Origin: Gemmatimonadaceae bacterium
GTDB lineage: Bacteria > Gemmatimonadota > Gemmatimonadetes > Gemmatimonadales > Gemmatimonadaceae
Assembly: GCA_014379355.1 (NCBI GenBank)
Contig: JACMLX010000132.1
Coordinates: 1-49,484 of the forward strand
Length of the DNA: 49,484 bases
Direction: 5' to 3'
Made by a program: the position numbers and the translations under genes. Under the pieces are notes generated by a model that was given only the letters and a program-made list of their open reading frames with translations, ran no database searches and was not told the DNA's origin. How positions within the stretch are numbered: the stretch's first letter is position 1; each line of letters opens with the position of its first letter. Shown piece after piece: positions 33,512 to 42,472 of this stretch.

Positions 33512-35221
33512 ATGAACAAGCGCATGCTGCTCGCCCTCGCCCTGTCGGCGGCGGTGATCGGTCTCACTCAATTCCTGTTTCCGCCGGCGAAGACGCCTGT
33601 GAAGCCGGCTGCCGCCGTCGTGGCGCCAGGCGCGCAGCCGACGACGCCGGCAACGACTGCTGCCGTGACTTCCGCGACCGCGAGTGCGGCCGTGGGAACC
33701 TCGGGCACGACCGTCGGCGCTGGAGCGGCGCCCATCGTGGCCGACACCACAGCGCTCACGAGCGCGCGCAGCGTCGTCCGCATCAGCAGCATCGGCGCCG
33801 CGCCGGTGTCGGTACAGCTGCCCGGCTACAAGGAACTCGTGGAAGGTGCGAAGTCCTCCAAGCCCGTCGAACTCGTGCGGCCCGGCGAAGCGCTGATCCA
33901 GTACGCGGTGATCGTGAAGGAACCGGCCGGGAATCGCGTCATCGATCTGGCGGGTGTGCCCTTCACGTCGGCGCGCGCCGATGAACGCACGGTCACATAC
34001 ACCGGCCAGGCCGGTGCAGCGAATGTGCAGATCACATATGTGTTCCAGCCCGACAGCTTTCTCGTGCGCGTGGGTGGCAAGGTCACCGGGCTCACGTCGC
34101 CGGCCTTCGTGCGCGTGACATTGCCGTCCGGCATCAACTCGAGTGAAGTCGACAGCACCGAGGACCAGCGCCATCTCGCGGTCGCCATGAAGCCGGTGCA
34201 GGGCAACGTGACGAGCGTGCCGTTCGGCAAGCTCGATCCGGGCGAGACGAAACTGCAGGAAGGTCCGTTCACGTGGGTCGCGTCGAAGAACAAGTTCTTC
34301 ATCACCGGCCTGCTCACGGCCGCCGGTGATCGTCCATTCGACGAAGTGACCGTGACCGGCGGACCGAAGACCGGCAAGGTGGAAAGCCGGGTCGTCGCCA
34401 CCGCACTGCAGTCACTGCAGGACGGCACGTTCCGTTTCGAGCTCTACACCGGTCCGCAGGAGTGGCGTCGCATGCTGTCACTCGGCCGGGACTTCGAGAA
34501 CAGCAATCCGTACGGTGGCTGGCTGCAGAACTTCGTGCAGCCGTTCGCGACGATGGTCATGAAGACGCTCCTCTGGATGCACGAATCGCTCAAGCTCAGC
34601 TACGGCTGGGTGCTGGTCATCTTCGGCATCGCGGTGCGTCTGCTGCTCTGGCCGTTCAACCAGCGTGCGATGCGCACGTCCATGAAGATGCAGGTGCTGC
34701 AGCCGGAGCTTCAGGCGGTGCAGGAGAAGTTCAAGTCCGATCCGCAGAAGATGCAGGCAGAAGTGATGCGCGTGTACAGCGAACATGGCATGAGTCCATT
34801 CAGCGCCTTGTCGGGTTGTCTGCCGATGCTGCTGCCGATGCCGGTGTTCATCACGCTGTTCTTCGTGTTCCAGAACACGATCGAGTTCCGCGGTGTGCCG
34901 TTCCTGCACCTGGCCGACATCTCGCAGAAGGATCCGACGTACATCATCCCGCTGCTGATGGCAGGCAGCGCATTCCTGCTCAGCTGGATCGGCATGCGCG
35001 GCGTACCGCCGAACCCGCAGGCGAAGATCATGGCCTACATGTTCCCGGCGATGATGTTCGCGTTCTTCTTCAGCGCCGCGGCGGGGTTGAACCTGTACTA
35101 CATGGTCCAGAACATCGCCGCCCTCCCGCAACAGTGGCTCATCTCCAATGAGCGCCTGAAGTCGAAGGACAAGCCCGTCGTCTACGCCAAGGGTGCGCCG
35201 GCGAAACCGAAGAAAGCCTGA
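33512..35221 (+). CDS. yidC: Membrane protein insertase YidC
   Basis: A 569-aa protein of the Gram-negative type. After the first transmembrane segment (MLLALALSAAVIGLTQFLFP) comes an Ala/Thr-rich linker and the large periplasmic domain. The conserved core begins LLWMHESLKLSYGWVLVIFG, with the cytoplasmic hydrophilic groove arginine region VRLLLWPFNQRAMRTSMKMQ, then FSALSGCLPMLLPMPVFITL and LNLYYMVQNIAALPQQWLIS. It inserts proteins into the inner membrane alone or with Sec. The presence of the large periplasmic domain supports a diderm host. A strong terminator follows 23 bases later. Confidence 0.96.
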   Translation: MNKRMLLALALSAAVIGLTQFLFPPAKTPVKPAAAVVAPGAQPTTPATTAAVTSATASAAVGTSGTTVGAGAAPIVADTTALTSARSVVRISSIGAAPVSVQLPGYKELVEGAKSSKPVELVRPGEALIQYAVIVKEPAGNRVIDLAGVPFTSARADERTVTYTGQAGAANVQITYVFQPDSFLVRVGGKVTGLTSPAFVRVTLPSGINSSEVDSTEDQRHLAVAMKPVQGNVTSVPFGKLDPGETKLQEGPFTWVASKNKFFITGLLTAAGDRPFDEVTVTGGPKTGKVESRVVATALQSLQDGTFRFELYTGPQEWRRMLSLGRDFENSNPYGGWLQNFVQPFATMVMKTLLWMHESLKLSYGWVLVIFGIAVRLLLWPFNQRAMRTSMKMQVLQPELQAVQEKFKSDPQKMQAEVMRVYSEHGMSPFSALSGCLPMLLPMPVFITLFFVFQNTIEFRGVPFLHLADISQKDPTYIIPLLMAGSAFLLSWIGMRGVPPNPQAKIMAYMFPAMMFAFFFSAAAGLNLYYMVQNIAALPQQWLISNERLKSKDKPVVYAKGAPAKPKKA

Positions 35222-35244
35222 CCATCGTTCTGCTTCTGAATACA

Positions 35245-35276
35245 AAAGCGGGCCTCGTGACTACGGGGCCCGCTTT
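35245..35276 (+). terminator. Rho-independent-like terminator of the yidC operon
   Basis: AAAGCGGGCC (35245-35254) pairs with GGCCCGCTTT (35267-35276), a perfect 10-bp stem with a 12-base loop, followed by a short run ending in TTTG. It lies 23 bases after the yidC stop. Confidence 0.8.
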
Positions 35277-35313
35277 GCATCTGTGCACGTCCATCAACGG
35301 CTGAATCGCAACG

Positions 35314-35667
35314 GCTTCACAGCTCAATCGCAGCACGGCAACTGACGCAGAACTGCACATGCGTCAACGCAGCGTCGCTGAGACCTCAACAGCTTTGACG
35401 CCAAGCCGCAAAGGCGCCAAGCGCTCCGGGCACGCTAACGGCATCATATCGTGATGCGCAGAACGCATGACTGCTTCTGGAACTGCGCTCGCGAGGGCAG
35501 TTCCAGCAGCGTTTTGCGGTCCTGGAGTTGTGATGTGTCGGTCGTCGCGCGCCGGAGCGCTTTGCGTCCTGGCGGCTTTGCGTCAAGGCGGTTGAGACCG
35601 TGGCGCCTCTGCGTTGACGCCGTTGCATTTCTGCGTCAGTTGCAGTGTTGCGATTCAGCAGTGAAGC
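35314..35667. repeat. Long inverted-repeat element R3
   Basis: Two arms of about 122 bases (35314-35435 and 35546-35667) are imperfect inverse copies: for example GCTTCAC at the left end with GTGAAGC at the right, CAACTGACGCAGAA with TTTCTGCGTCAGTTG, and AGCGCTCCGG with CCGGAGCGCT. The right arm includes TTTGCGTCCTGGCGGCTTTG. In the middle sits a second hairpin, CTGGAACTGC (35477-35486) with GCAGTTCCAG (35497-35506) around GCTCGCGAGG, nearly identical to the R1 core. It lies between convergent yidC and the protease gene, ending four bases from the latter's stop. Confidence 0.87.
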
Positions 35668-35670
35668 AGT

Positions 35671-36612
35671 TCACGCGATGGCAGCAGCGGATTTGCGCCC
35701 GACGTCCATCAGTTCGCGGGTGCTGGCGCGGAGGGCCCAGGAGATTCCGCGTTCGGCGACCGCGGGCGCAACGAGCGAGTGGCCGAGGAAGTAGCCGGCG
35801 CGCTCGGGGATCACGTGGCGCTCGATGGTGCGGGCATCGTCGCTGGTGCCATCGCTGAGCCAGCGCAGGCGGAGCCCGAGGCCGTTCCGCTCGAGGTCAC
35901 CGCTGATGGTGCGCGCGAGCAGCGGCTCCAGTTCGCGGATGCGTGCGTACTGACGACGGCCGTACCCGAGGTATTCCCACGGCGCGTAGCCCGTGCACAC
36001 CGCCTGTGACGCATGTGTCGCGAGGCCTTCGTTCACGAGCAGTTCACGCAGCGTGGCGCGTTTGCCGGTGTCCCAGAACGAGTAGTAGCCGTCGTTGTCC
36101 GCGACGAGCGTCTTCATGTCGCTCTGGCTGTCCTTCGCGGTGTAGCGCACGCCGTGCGCGATCTCGTGCGCCAACCAGGGCGGCATCAGCGCCGGGTCGA
36201 GGCCAAGTGAATCCGTGTCCGGATTCCGCTCGCCGGTGAAATGTTCGAGACAGACGAATGCGACCGGTCGGCCATCGATCACCAGCTCGCCGGCATTCGC
36301 CGCGCCGACGCCCACCATCAGCACGACATCGGGTTCATCCGTGATGTCGAGGGTGCTCATTGCTTGGGCCATCGTCTGGCGTGCGCGCAACACGAGCGGT
36401 TCGCGGTCCAGCACACCCAGCAGGTCCGAACGATCGGCCGCGACGGTCTTGCGGATGATTTCACCGACGTGTGGACCCGTCGGATCCACGACATAGTTGT
36501 CCCAGTACGCGGAGAGGAGCGCCTTGTTGGCTGCGAAGTAGCGCTCGTACGCCGCGACCCGATCCGCACTCTGTAGCACGGCCAGGAAGTCGGGGAGCAA
36601 ATTGATGAGCAT
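35671..36612 (-). CDS. Putative HExxH zinc metalloprotease (DUF2268-like)
   Basis: A 313-aa protein without a signal peptide. PPWLAHEIAHGVRYTA gives the HExxH zinc motif and LLVNEGLATHASQAV provides a downstream glutamate, the EGLA arrangement seen in DUF2268/gluzincin-like proteins. VVLMVGVGAANAGELVIDGR precedes the motif as a beta-strand. No partner is obvious; the substrate is unknown. It is cytoplasmic by sequence. Alternative: an inactive relative, but both zinc-ligand motifs are intact. Confidence 0.7.
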   Translation of the reverse strand: MLINLLPDFLAVLQSADRVAAYERYFAANKALLSAYWDNYVVDPTGPHVGEIIRKTVAADRSDLLGVLDREPLVLRARQTMAQAMSTLDITDEPDVVLMVGVGAANAGELVIDGRPVAFVCLEHFTGERNPDTDSLGLDPALMPPWLAHEIAHGVRYTAKDSQSDMKTLVADNDGYYSFWDTGKRATLRELLVNEGLATHASQAVCTGYAPWEYLGYGRRQYARIRELEPLLARTISGDLERNGLGLRLRWLSDGTSDDARTIERHVIPERAGYFLGHSLVAPAVAERGISWALRASTRELMDVGRKSAAAIA

Positions 36613-36726
36613 CGGCCTTAATTTTCAGATATCGTGCGAGGCCCGACGCGCGGGCGGTGACGATCCACGCGGGATTCTACGGCGCGTTGGCGACACGTAC
36701 AAGGGAGCAAGCGAGGTGCACCGGAA

Positions 36727-37383
36727 ATGACCAGCTTGCAGTCGATCGATCTGGTGTGTCCGGTCTGCGACAATCACTTCAGATCACAGTCGGTGGTGTC
36801 CACCAATTCATTCGGTGGCAAGCGCACCGACTTCCACGAACGCGCGGCCGGCGCGCAGCCGCTGCCGTACCTCGTGCACACCTGCACCGCATGTGGCTAC
36901 AGCGGTGTCGAGCGCAGCTTCGTGGAAGGTGCGGAGGTTTCCACGCACGTCCGCTCACAAGTGCTGACGGTGCTCACGCCGCGCGTCGCGCAGCATCAGC
37001 TCGACACCGCCAGCGAGCGGTATCACGCCGCCGCGCAGGTCGCGGAATGGGAAGGCGCACATCCGCGCCACATTGCGGACCTGCTGCTGCGCGCCGCCTG
37101 GTGCTGCGTGGACGACAGCGACCACGAAGGTGAGCGCTACTACCGCCGCGCCGCCGCGCAGCGCTTCACGGAGGCGCTGGACCTCGCGGACGCGGTGCCG
37201 TCGACCGAGCGCGCCGTGCTCACGTATCTGGTCGGCGAACTGTGGCGTCGTGTCGGAGACGACGTGCTCGCGGCCGAATGGTTCGAGCGCGTCGACACCG
37301 AAATCGTCGATCCCGAGGACCAGGCGTGGGTGCGCGACGCGGCGCGACAACAGCGCGAATCACCGCGCGAATGGTTCGGGTGA
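36727..37383 (+). CDS. DUF2225 family zinc-ribbon protein
   Basis: A 218-aa protein. It begins with a zinc ribbon, CPVCDNHFRSQSVVS and CTACGYSGVERSF (two CxxC pairs about 45 residues apart), then helical TPR-like repeats (LLLRAAWCCVDDSDHEGERY, LTYLVGELWRRVGDDVLAAE). This matches DUF2225, a family of unknown function found in Firmicutes and other phyla. It is probably cytoplasmic. It is divergent from the protease gene and convergent with upp. Confidence 0.75.
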   Translation: MTSLQSIDLVCPVCDNHFRSQSVVSTNSFGGKRTDFHERAAGAQPLPYLVHTCTACGYSGVERSFVEGAEVSTHVRSQVLTVLTPRVAQHQLDTASERYHAAAQVAEWEGAHPRHIADLLLRAAWCCVDDSDHEGERYYRRAAAQRFTEALDLADAVPSTERAVLTYLVGELWRRVGDDVLAAEWFERVDTEIVDPEDQAWVRDAARQQRESPREWFG

Positions 37384-37403
37384 GAGAAACACCCGGGCAC
37401 TCC

Positions 37404-37428
37404 GGCTGATCACTTCCGCTGATCAGCC
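37404..37428. terminator. Hairpin between DUF2225 and upp
   Basis: GGCTGATCA (37404-37412) and TGATCAGCC (37420-37428) form a perfect 9-bp stem with a 7-base loop between two convergent genes. No T-tract; likely a bidirectional terminator or attenuating hairpin. Confidence 0.5.
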
Positions 37429-37434
37429 CTCGAT

Positions 37435-38088
37435 TCAGCGCGTGCCGAAGAGTCGATCGCCGGCGTCGCCAAGACCCGGCACGATGTAGCCGTGTGAATT
37501 GAGCTCACGATCGATCGCAGCGCAGATGATGTGCACATCGGGATGTGCCTCACGCAAGCGCTGAATGCCTTCCGGTGCGGCGACGATGCACATGAACGTG
37601 ATCTGCTCGGCGCCGGCTTTCTTCAGGGAGGTCACCGCGGCGGCCGAACTGCCTCCGGTGGCCAGCATCGGATCGAGGAGGATGAACGCACGATCCGCGG
37701 CATCGCCGGGCACCTTGAAGTAGTAGTCCACCGGTTCGAGCGTGTCGTGATCACGATACAATCCGATGTGGCCGACGCGTGCGCCCGGCACGAGGCGCAG
37801 CACACCTTCGACCATCCCGAGACCCGCCCGCAGGATCGGCACCACGGTCAGTTTCTTGCCGCGCACCGTCACGCCGACGTGCGACTCGAGCGGTGTCTCG
37901 ACCGGATATGGCTCGAGTGCGAGTGATGCCGTGGCCTCGTAGGCCAGCAGCATCGCAATTTCATCCACGAGTTCCTTGAACAGTTTCGTGGGCGCACTGC
38001 GGTCGCGCAGGCGTGTCACCTTGTGCTGCACCAACGGGTGACTGACGAGCGTGACGCCGTCGATGCGGGAGGGTGTTTCGTGTGGCAC
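37435..38088 (-). CDS. upp: Uracil phosphoribosyltransferase
   Basis: A 217-aa protein from GTG 38088. It salvages uracil with PRPP to [63 protein letters not shown] and [11 protein letters not shown] (PRPP loop), [17 protein letters not shown] and the C-terminal [17 protein letters not shown] are all typical. It complements pyrE in pyrimidine supply; the nucleoside importer upstream in the window could feed the same pool. Confidence 0.96.
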   Translation of the reverse strand: MPHETPSRIDGVTLVSHPLVQHKVTRLRDRSAPTKLFKELVDEIAMLLAYEATASLALEPYPVETPLESHVGVTVRGKKLTVVPILRAGLGMVEGVLRLVPGARVGHIGLYRDHDTLEPVDYYFKVPGDAADRAFILLDPMLATGGSSAAAVTSLKKAGAEQITFMCIVAAPEGIQRLREAHPDVHIICAAIDRELNSHGYIVPGLGDAGDRLFGTR

Positions 38089-38338
38089 GCAGTCAAGATG
38101 CGGGTCGGACGCCGGCGAACGGAAGGGCAGCGCGCGCCGTAGTGCGACGGTGCCAGGTGCCCGGGCTTACCGCGCCGTGGTCATTGATGTAGCTAGGGAA
38201 TCTCTGCGAAGCGGGATGACTCGCGCGGATTGTGGTGGCGAGCCAACGCGGCCGCTCCGATTTCTGCAGGGATTTCCGACTCCGGTCCAGCACGCGCGAC
38301 GATGGGCGCGGGTCCGATCACAGCCTCAGCGGTGGTGC
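38089..38338. other. Divergent intergenic region between upp and the beta-CASP gene
   Basis: This 250-base gap should contain both promoters. I see no clear -35/-10 pair. A pyrimidine-dependent attenuator hairpin was sought ahead of upp and none was found. Confidence 0.35.
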
Positions 38339-39721
38339 ATGCAACTCACGTTCTCCGGCGCGGCCCGCGAAGTCACGGGCTCCTGTCACATCCTCGATGT
38401 GGGTGGAAAGACGATCCTGCTCGATTGTGGCCTGTTCCAGGGCCGCCGTGCGGAGTCGCGCAGGAAGAACGAAGTGCTGCCGCTGCCCGTGGACAGGATC
38501 GATGCGATCGTGCTCAGCCACGCCCACATCGATCACGCGGGCCGATTGCCGTTTCTCGTGCGTCAAGGCTACACCGGTCCGATACACGCGACCGCCGCCA
38601 CGCGCGATCTGTGCGCCCTCATGCTCGCCGACTCAGCGCGCATCCAGGTCAAGGACGCCGAATTCCTCGCGAAGCGACATCAGGAACACGCTGAACCGCT
38701 GTACGGGCCCGAAGACGCATCGCAGGTCATCAGGCAGATGATCGGGCTGCCGTACGATCGCTGGTTCGATGTGGTGCCCGGTGTGCGCGCCATGTTCGTG
38801 GACGCCGGCCACATTCTCGGCTCCGCGTCGGTGATCGTCGAGTGCACGGAAGCGGATCGCACGGTGCGACTGGTCTTTTCGGGAGACGTTGGGCGGAAGG
38901 GCCTCGCCATCATCCGCGATCCGCATCCACCGACCGATGCCGACGTCGTGATCATGGAGTCGACGTATGGCAACCGGGATCACCTGCCGATCACCGACGC
39001 CCGTGCCGCGCTGGGTGCGGTGATCCGCGAGACGGCGGCACGCGGTGGGCGTGTCATCATTCCCGCATTCGCCGTGGGACGTGTGCAGGAGCTGGTGTAT
39101 GACCTGCACGCACTGGCGCGCGCCGCCGAGATTCCGCGCCTGCCGATCTATGTCGACAGCCCCCTGGCGACCGGCGCCACCGAAATCTTCGAGACACATC
39201 CGGAATGTTTCGATCGCACGGAAGATCTGGTGAAGGCGGTGGACGAACTCTTTCACTTCGATCTCGTGCACTACACGCGCGATGTGATGGAGAGCAAGTC
39301 ACTGAACGCGATGCACGGCCCGTTGATCATCATCTCGCCATCGGGCATGGCGGAATCGGGACGTGTGCTGCACCACCTCTCGCATGCGGCCAGTGATCCG
39401 CGCAACACGATCCTGGTGGTCGGGTTCATGGCGGAACACACGCTTGGCCGCCGCATCGTGGAGAAACGTCCCACGCTTCGCATCTTCGGCGCGGATGTGG
39501 CGCTCAAGGCGCACGTCGAAATTCTCAACGGCTACTCCGCGCACGCCGATCGCACCGAACTGACGGACTGGCTCGATGCGGTGAAGCGCACCTCGCCGAG
39601 ACTCGGCAAGGTGCTGCTCGTGCACGGCGAATCGCCGGCACAGGACGCGCTCATCGCATCGCTCAAGACCCGCGGATACAGCGTATCGGCACCGGCGGCG
39701 GGTGACCGGTGTGTGCTGTGA
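38339..39721 (+). CDS. MBL-fold beta-CASP RNA-processing-type nuclease
   Basis: A 460-aa protein from ATG 38339. MQLTFSGAAREVTGSCHILD and LLDCGLFQGRR open the metallo-beta-lactamase fold; LSHAHIDHAGRLP is motif II (HxHxDH), VDAGHILGSAS motif III, FSGDVGRKG motif IV. The beta-CASP insert follows, with PAFAVGRVQEL, ISPSGMAESGRVLHHL and NGYSAHADRTELTDWL (motif C). This is the group of CPSF73/YSH1-like exonucleases in bacteria, which act on RNA in the cytoplasm. The exact target is unknown. The frame is open further upstream but without conservation. It is followed by a TetR regulator after 24 bases. Confidence 0.9.
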   Translation: MQLTFSGAAREVTGSCHILDVGGKTILLDCGLFQGRRAESRRKNEVLPLPVDRIDAIVLSHAHIDHAGRLPFLVRQGYTGPIHATAATRDLCALMLADSARIQVKDAEFLAKRHQEHAEPLYGPEDASQVIRQMIGLPYDRWFDVVPGVRAMFVDAGHILGSASVIVECTEADRTVRLVFSGDVGRKGLAIIRDPHPPTDADVVIMESTYGNRDHLPITDARAALGAVIRETAARGGRVIIPAFAVGRVQELVYDLHALARAAEIPRLPIYVDSPLATGATEIFETHPECFDRTEDLVKAVDELFHFDLVHYTRDVMESKSLNAMHGPLIIISPSGMAESGRVLHHLSHAASDPRNTILVVGFMAEHTLGRRIVEKRPTLRIFGADVALKAHVEILNGYSAHADRTELTDWLDAVKRTSPRLGKVLLVHGESPAQDALIASLKTRGYSVSAPAAGDRCVL

Positions 39722-39745
39722 CCGAGCGCATGGAGGCACACCGGC

Positions 39746-40327
39746 ATGAGTGAACCGACCACGTCGACGCGCGGCGCCGCCGCCGGGCGCATTCTCGAGG
39801 CGACAAGTGCCTGCATCGTGCACAAAGGCGCTGCCGATGTGAGCCTGCAGGACGTTGCCGAAGCCGCAGGGGTGAGCAAGGCGCTCATCCACTATCACTT
39901 TCATGACAAGGGCGAGCTGCTGGCTCGCCTCGTCGAGTGGTTGCGTGTCGGCCTGATCGCCCGACAGACGAATGCGCTGAATGGCGTGTCCGCATCGGCG
40001 GCGCTCGATGCGCTCTGGCAGTGGCTGTCCGATGAACTGGAGCGTGGAGACCTGCGGGCACTGCTCGACCTGTCACTGGTGCAGGGCGACGCGGTGGAGG
40101 CGGCGGTGCGGACCACGGCCGCTGCACGTCGTGACGCCGCAGCCACGGTGACCACGCAGTTGTTCGACGCGCTCGGTCTCCGGCCGCGCGTGCCGGCGTC
40201 ACTGATCGCGGACGTCTTCGTGGCGTTCGTGGATGGCCTGGCACTTGACACCGTCGTCGATCCGTCGCGCAATGCCCGCATCTCGTTCGACGTGTTCTGG
40301 CTCGCGATGCTCGGCCTCACGGACTGA
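39746..40327 (+). CDS. TetR-family transcriptional regulator
   Basis: A 193-aa protein. RILEATSACIVHKGAADVSL, QDVAEAAGVSKALIHYHFHD and KGELLARLVEWLRVG form the TetR DNA-binding domain; the remaining helical part binds an unknown ligand. It starts 24 bases after the beta-CASP gene and may be in the same transcript. Targets are not evident; the YdcF-like gene follows 60 bases later. Confidence 0.85.
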   Translation: MSEPTTSTRGAAAGRILEATSACIVHKGAADVSLQDVAEAAGVSKALIHYHFHDKGELLARLVEWLRVGLIARQTNALNGVSASAALDALWQWLSDELERGDLRALLDLSLVQGDAVEAAVRTTAAARRDAAATVTTQLFDALGLRPRVPASLIADVFVAFVDGLALDTVVDPSRNARISFDVFWLAMLGLTD

Positions 40328-40387
40328 CGTGTCGTCGTCAGTCTGCGATGCATCGGCGATGCGGACTCGTCGGGTGTAGAATTGACT

Positions 40388-41008
40388 GTGGCCCGCACAA
40401 AGCGCTCGTTCCTCGGGAGTCTCTTCCGACTCATTGGCCGCGTGTGTCTCGTGCTCCTGATGCTCTGGGGCGCGTCACTGGCGGCAGTGCTGCTGGTCGG
40501 CAATCGCGACTCCGCGCAGCACGCCGACGCGATCGTGGTCCTCGGCGCGGCGCAGTATGCAGGACGGCCATCGCCCGTTCTCGAAGCGAGACTCGATCAT
40601 GCGATCCGGTTGTATCGGCGCGGCATCGCACCACGCCTGATCTTCACCGGTGGAAAGGCCGACGGCGACATCACCAGCGAGGCGGAAACGAGCAAGCGGT
40701 ATGCACGACGCAATGGCGTGCCCGACTCGGCGATCCTTCTCGAAAGCGAGAGTCGCAGCACGACGGAGCAGATGCATGCGGTGGCGCGCATGACGCGCAC
40801 ACGCAACTACGCCGACGTCGTGCTGGTGAGTGACCGCTTCCACATGCTGCGACTGCTGCTCACGGCATGGAAGCTGAAGCTGAAAGCCTACGGATCGCCG
40901 ACACGCAGCAGCCCGATCGCGCTCACCGATCCGGCCGGGATCCGGTATGTGTTGCTGGAGTCGGTGAAGGCGCCACTCGCATTCCTGATCGAGGACGGCG
41001 CCCGCTGA
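40388..41008 (+). CDS. YdcF/SanA-like DUF218 membrane protein
   Basis: About 206 aa from GTG 40388 (a TTG two codons earlier is the alternative). One N-terminal membrane segment (RVCLVLLMLWGASLAAVLLV) is followed by the DUF218 domain: DAIVVLGAAQYAGRPSPVLE, LIFTGGKADGDITSEAETSK, LLESESRSTTEQMHAVARMT, VVLVSDRFHMLRLLLTAWKL. The family includes SanA and ElyC, linked to envelope integrity and peptidoglycan or lipid-carrier metabolism. The domain would face the periplasm. It is convergent with the aminotransferase. Confidence 0.85.
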   Translation: MARTKRSFLGSLFRLIGRVCLVLLMLWGASLAAVLLVGNRDSAQHADAIVVLGAAQYAGRPSPVLEARLDHAIRLYRRGIAPRLIFTGGKADGDITSEAETSKRYARRNGVPDSAILLESESRSTTEQMHAVARMTRTRNYADVVLVSDRFHMLRLLLTAWKLKLKAYGSPTRSSPIALTDPAGIRYVLLESVKAPLAFLIEDGAR

Positions 41009-41013
41009 GTCGA

Positions 41014-41060
41014 GGGAAGCGCGGCACACCGCGGCCCATCCCGCTTGTGCAGCGCTTCCC
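41014..41060. terminator. Hairpin between convergent genes
   Basis: GGGAAGCGC (41014-41022) and GCGCTTCCC (41052-41060) are perfect inverse copies separated by 29 bases, spanning the gap between the YdcF-like gene and the aminotransferase stop. It would serve as a terminator for both, though there is no T-tract. Confidence 0.45.
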
Positions 41061-41953
41061 TAGTCCATCACGAAGTCGACGCTGGCGAGTCGCGCCATCT
41101 CCGAGCGCCAGGCGTCGTGGAGTGCGCGGAATCGGGGTGAGCGACTATGGCCACCGATCATCGCGCCGTCGAGTTGTGTGATCGGTACGACACCGCGAAT
41201 CGAACTGCTCGCACAGGCCGCATCGGCGTGCAGCATCGCCGACAGTGGCGCCTCTGTTTCCTTGACCGTCAGACCGACGCTCGGCGCGAGCGCACGCAGC
41301 AGGCCGAGTGTGGTGCCGGGCAACGCGCCGGTGGCGCCACTCGGTGTGTACAGCGTGGCATCGGAGAACCAGCACACGTTCGAGGCGGTGCAGCCGATGA
41401 TTCGATCATCGGTATCGAGCACCAGCGCGTCATCGACACCCTGGCTGTGTGCCTCGCGCAGGGCGAGCACGTTGGCGGTGTAGTCGAGCGACTTGATGCC
41501 GGCGGTCGGACGGCGCGCGGTCCAGCGCCACTGACTGGTGATGAGCGTGAGGCCCTGGTCGATGACTTCATCGCGCACGGCAATGCGCGGTGTGAGCGTG
41601 ACGATCGAGCGTGCCGCACCGCCGCTCAGCCCCGCCATGCCCGGCAGCGCATCACCGCGCGTGAGTGTGATGCGCAGCACGGCATCGATGGTGTTCATGC
41701 GGTGCGCGGCGGCCGCCGCATCCGTGATGTGGGCGTCCAGCCCTTCCGGCAGCACGAGCCCCAGCCGATCGGCGCCGAGGGCGAGTCGCGCGAGATGTGC
41801 GGCAGCCAGTGGTGCGATGCCATTCAGCACGCGCATGGTCTCGAACACACCGTCGGCAAGGGTCAGTCCGCGATCGAAGGCCGAAACGGCGCGACTGGCG
41901 TCGTGCACGATCTCACCGTCGATCCAGACCCTGATGGGCGCCGAATTTTTCAT
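41060..41953 (-). CDS. Class IV PLP-dependent aminotransferase / aminodeoxychorismate lyase-like
   Basis: A 297-aa protein. It has the fold-type IV pattern: VSAFDRGLTLADGVFETMRV, LRITLTRGDA, the PLP lysine in AGIKSLDYTANVLALREA, TASNVCWFSDATLYTPSGA and LPGTTLGLLRALA. The lysine segment and overall length fit both branched-chain aminotransferases and PabC (4-amino-4-deoxychorismate lyase); the absence of an ilv or pab neighbour leaves this open. I lean to PabC or D-amino-acid aminotransferase-like. It is cytoplasmic. Confidence 0.85.
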   Translation of the reverse strand: MKNSAPIRVWIDGEIVHDASRAVSAFDRGLTLADGVFETMRVLNGIAPLAAAHLARLALGADRLGLVLPEGLDAHITDAAAAAHRMNTIDAVLRITLTRGDALPGMAGLSGGAARSIVTLTPRIAVRDEVIDQGLTLITSQWRWTARRPTAGIKSLDYTANVLALREAHSQGVDDALVLDTDDRIIGCTASNVCWFSDATLYTPSGATGALPGTTLGLLRALAPSVGLTVKETEAPLSAMLHADAACASSSIRGVVPITQLDGAMIGGHSRSPRFRALHDAWRSEMARLASVDFVMD

Positions 41954-42472
41954 GGGCGAGCCGGGAGCGGCGAGGCACGAAGAGCGGGACCCGGCGCACC
42001 ATCGGCGCCATGGTGGCCGCCGTCATCGGCAGACACGGGTCAGCGGGCCTGGGCTCGTGAGCGCGGACGCCTTGACGGGCGAATGGTAGCGGCTCCACGT
42101 CGCGGGACAAGCAACTGTTTGGTGCAGCCGCCGTCACGGTCCTGAAACCGCCGCGACGCGGCAACGTTGGGGGAGGCAGATCGATGTGGATCACGGTGAG
42201 CGGCAGGCAGTATGAGCGAAGACAGTGGTTTCGCGTACAGCCAATGGCAGCGAGCGGGCGACGGTGGAACATGTAGCACTGATAAATCAGTGTCACGCCA
42301 TTTTAATGACACTGGCGTCTCACTGTCACCAGATGAGTTGCTATCACGGCTGACTTTGCCCAATGTGATGCATCGGTTCCTGTGAGGGCGCCGTTGTGTC
42401 GAGGCGGGGTCACCTTTCCGCCGCACGTTGGACTACAGCACGACATCAACCGAAACGAGGAGTCAAGAACGC
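41954..42472. promoter_or_regulatory. Long intergenic region with palindromes ahead of an outer-membrane protein gene
   Basis: The 519-base gap separates divergent genes. At 42277-42292 CACTGATAAATCAGTG is a 7-bp inverted repeat around AA; it overlaps GTGTCA (42290) and TGACAC (42307), a second inverted pair. The area is AT-rich relative to its surroundings and could be an operator/promoter region for the beta-barrel gene 180 bases downstream. A ribosome site GAGGAG lies about 10 bases before that gene. No convincing gene is present in the gap. Confidence 0.45.

Noticed and set aside
42040-42426. A 128-codon minus-strand open frame in the gap before the outer-membrane gene
   Set aside because: Translation is Arg/Pro/Ser-rich without a recognisable domain and the region looks regulatory.
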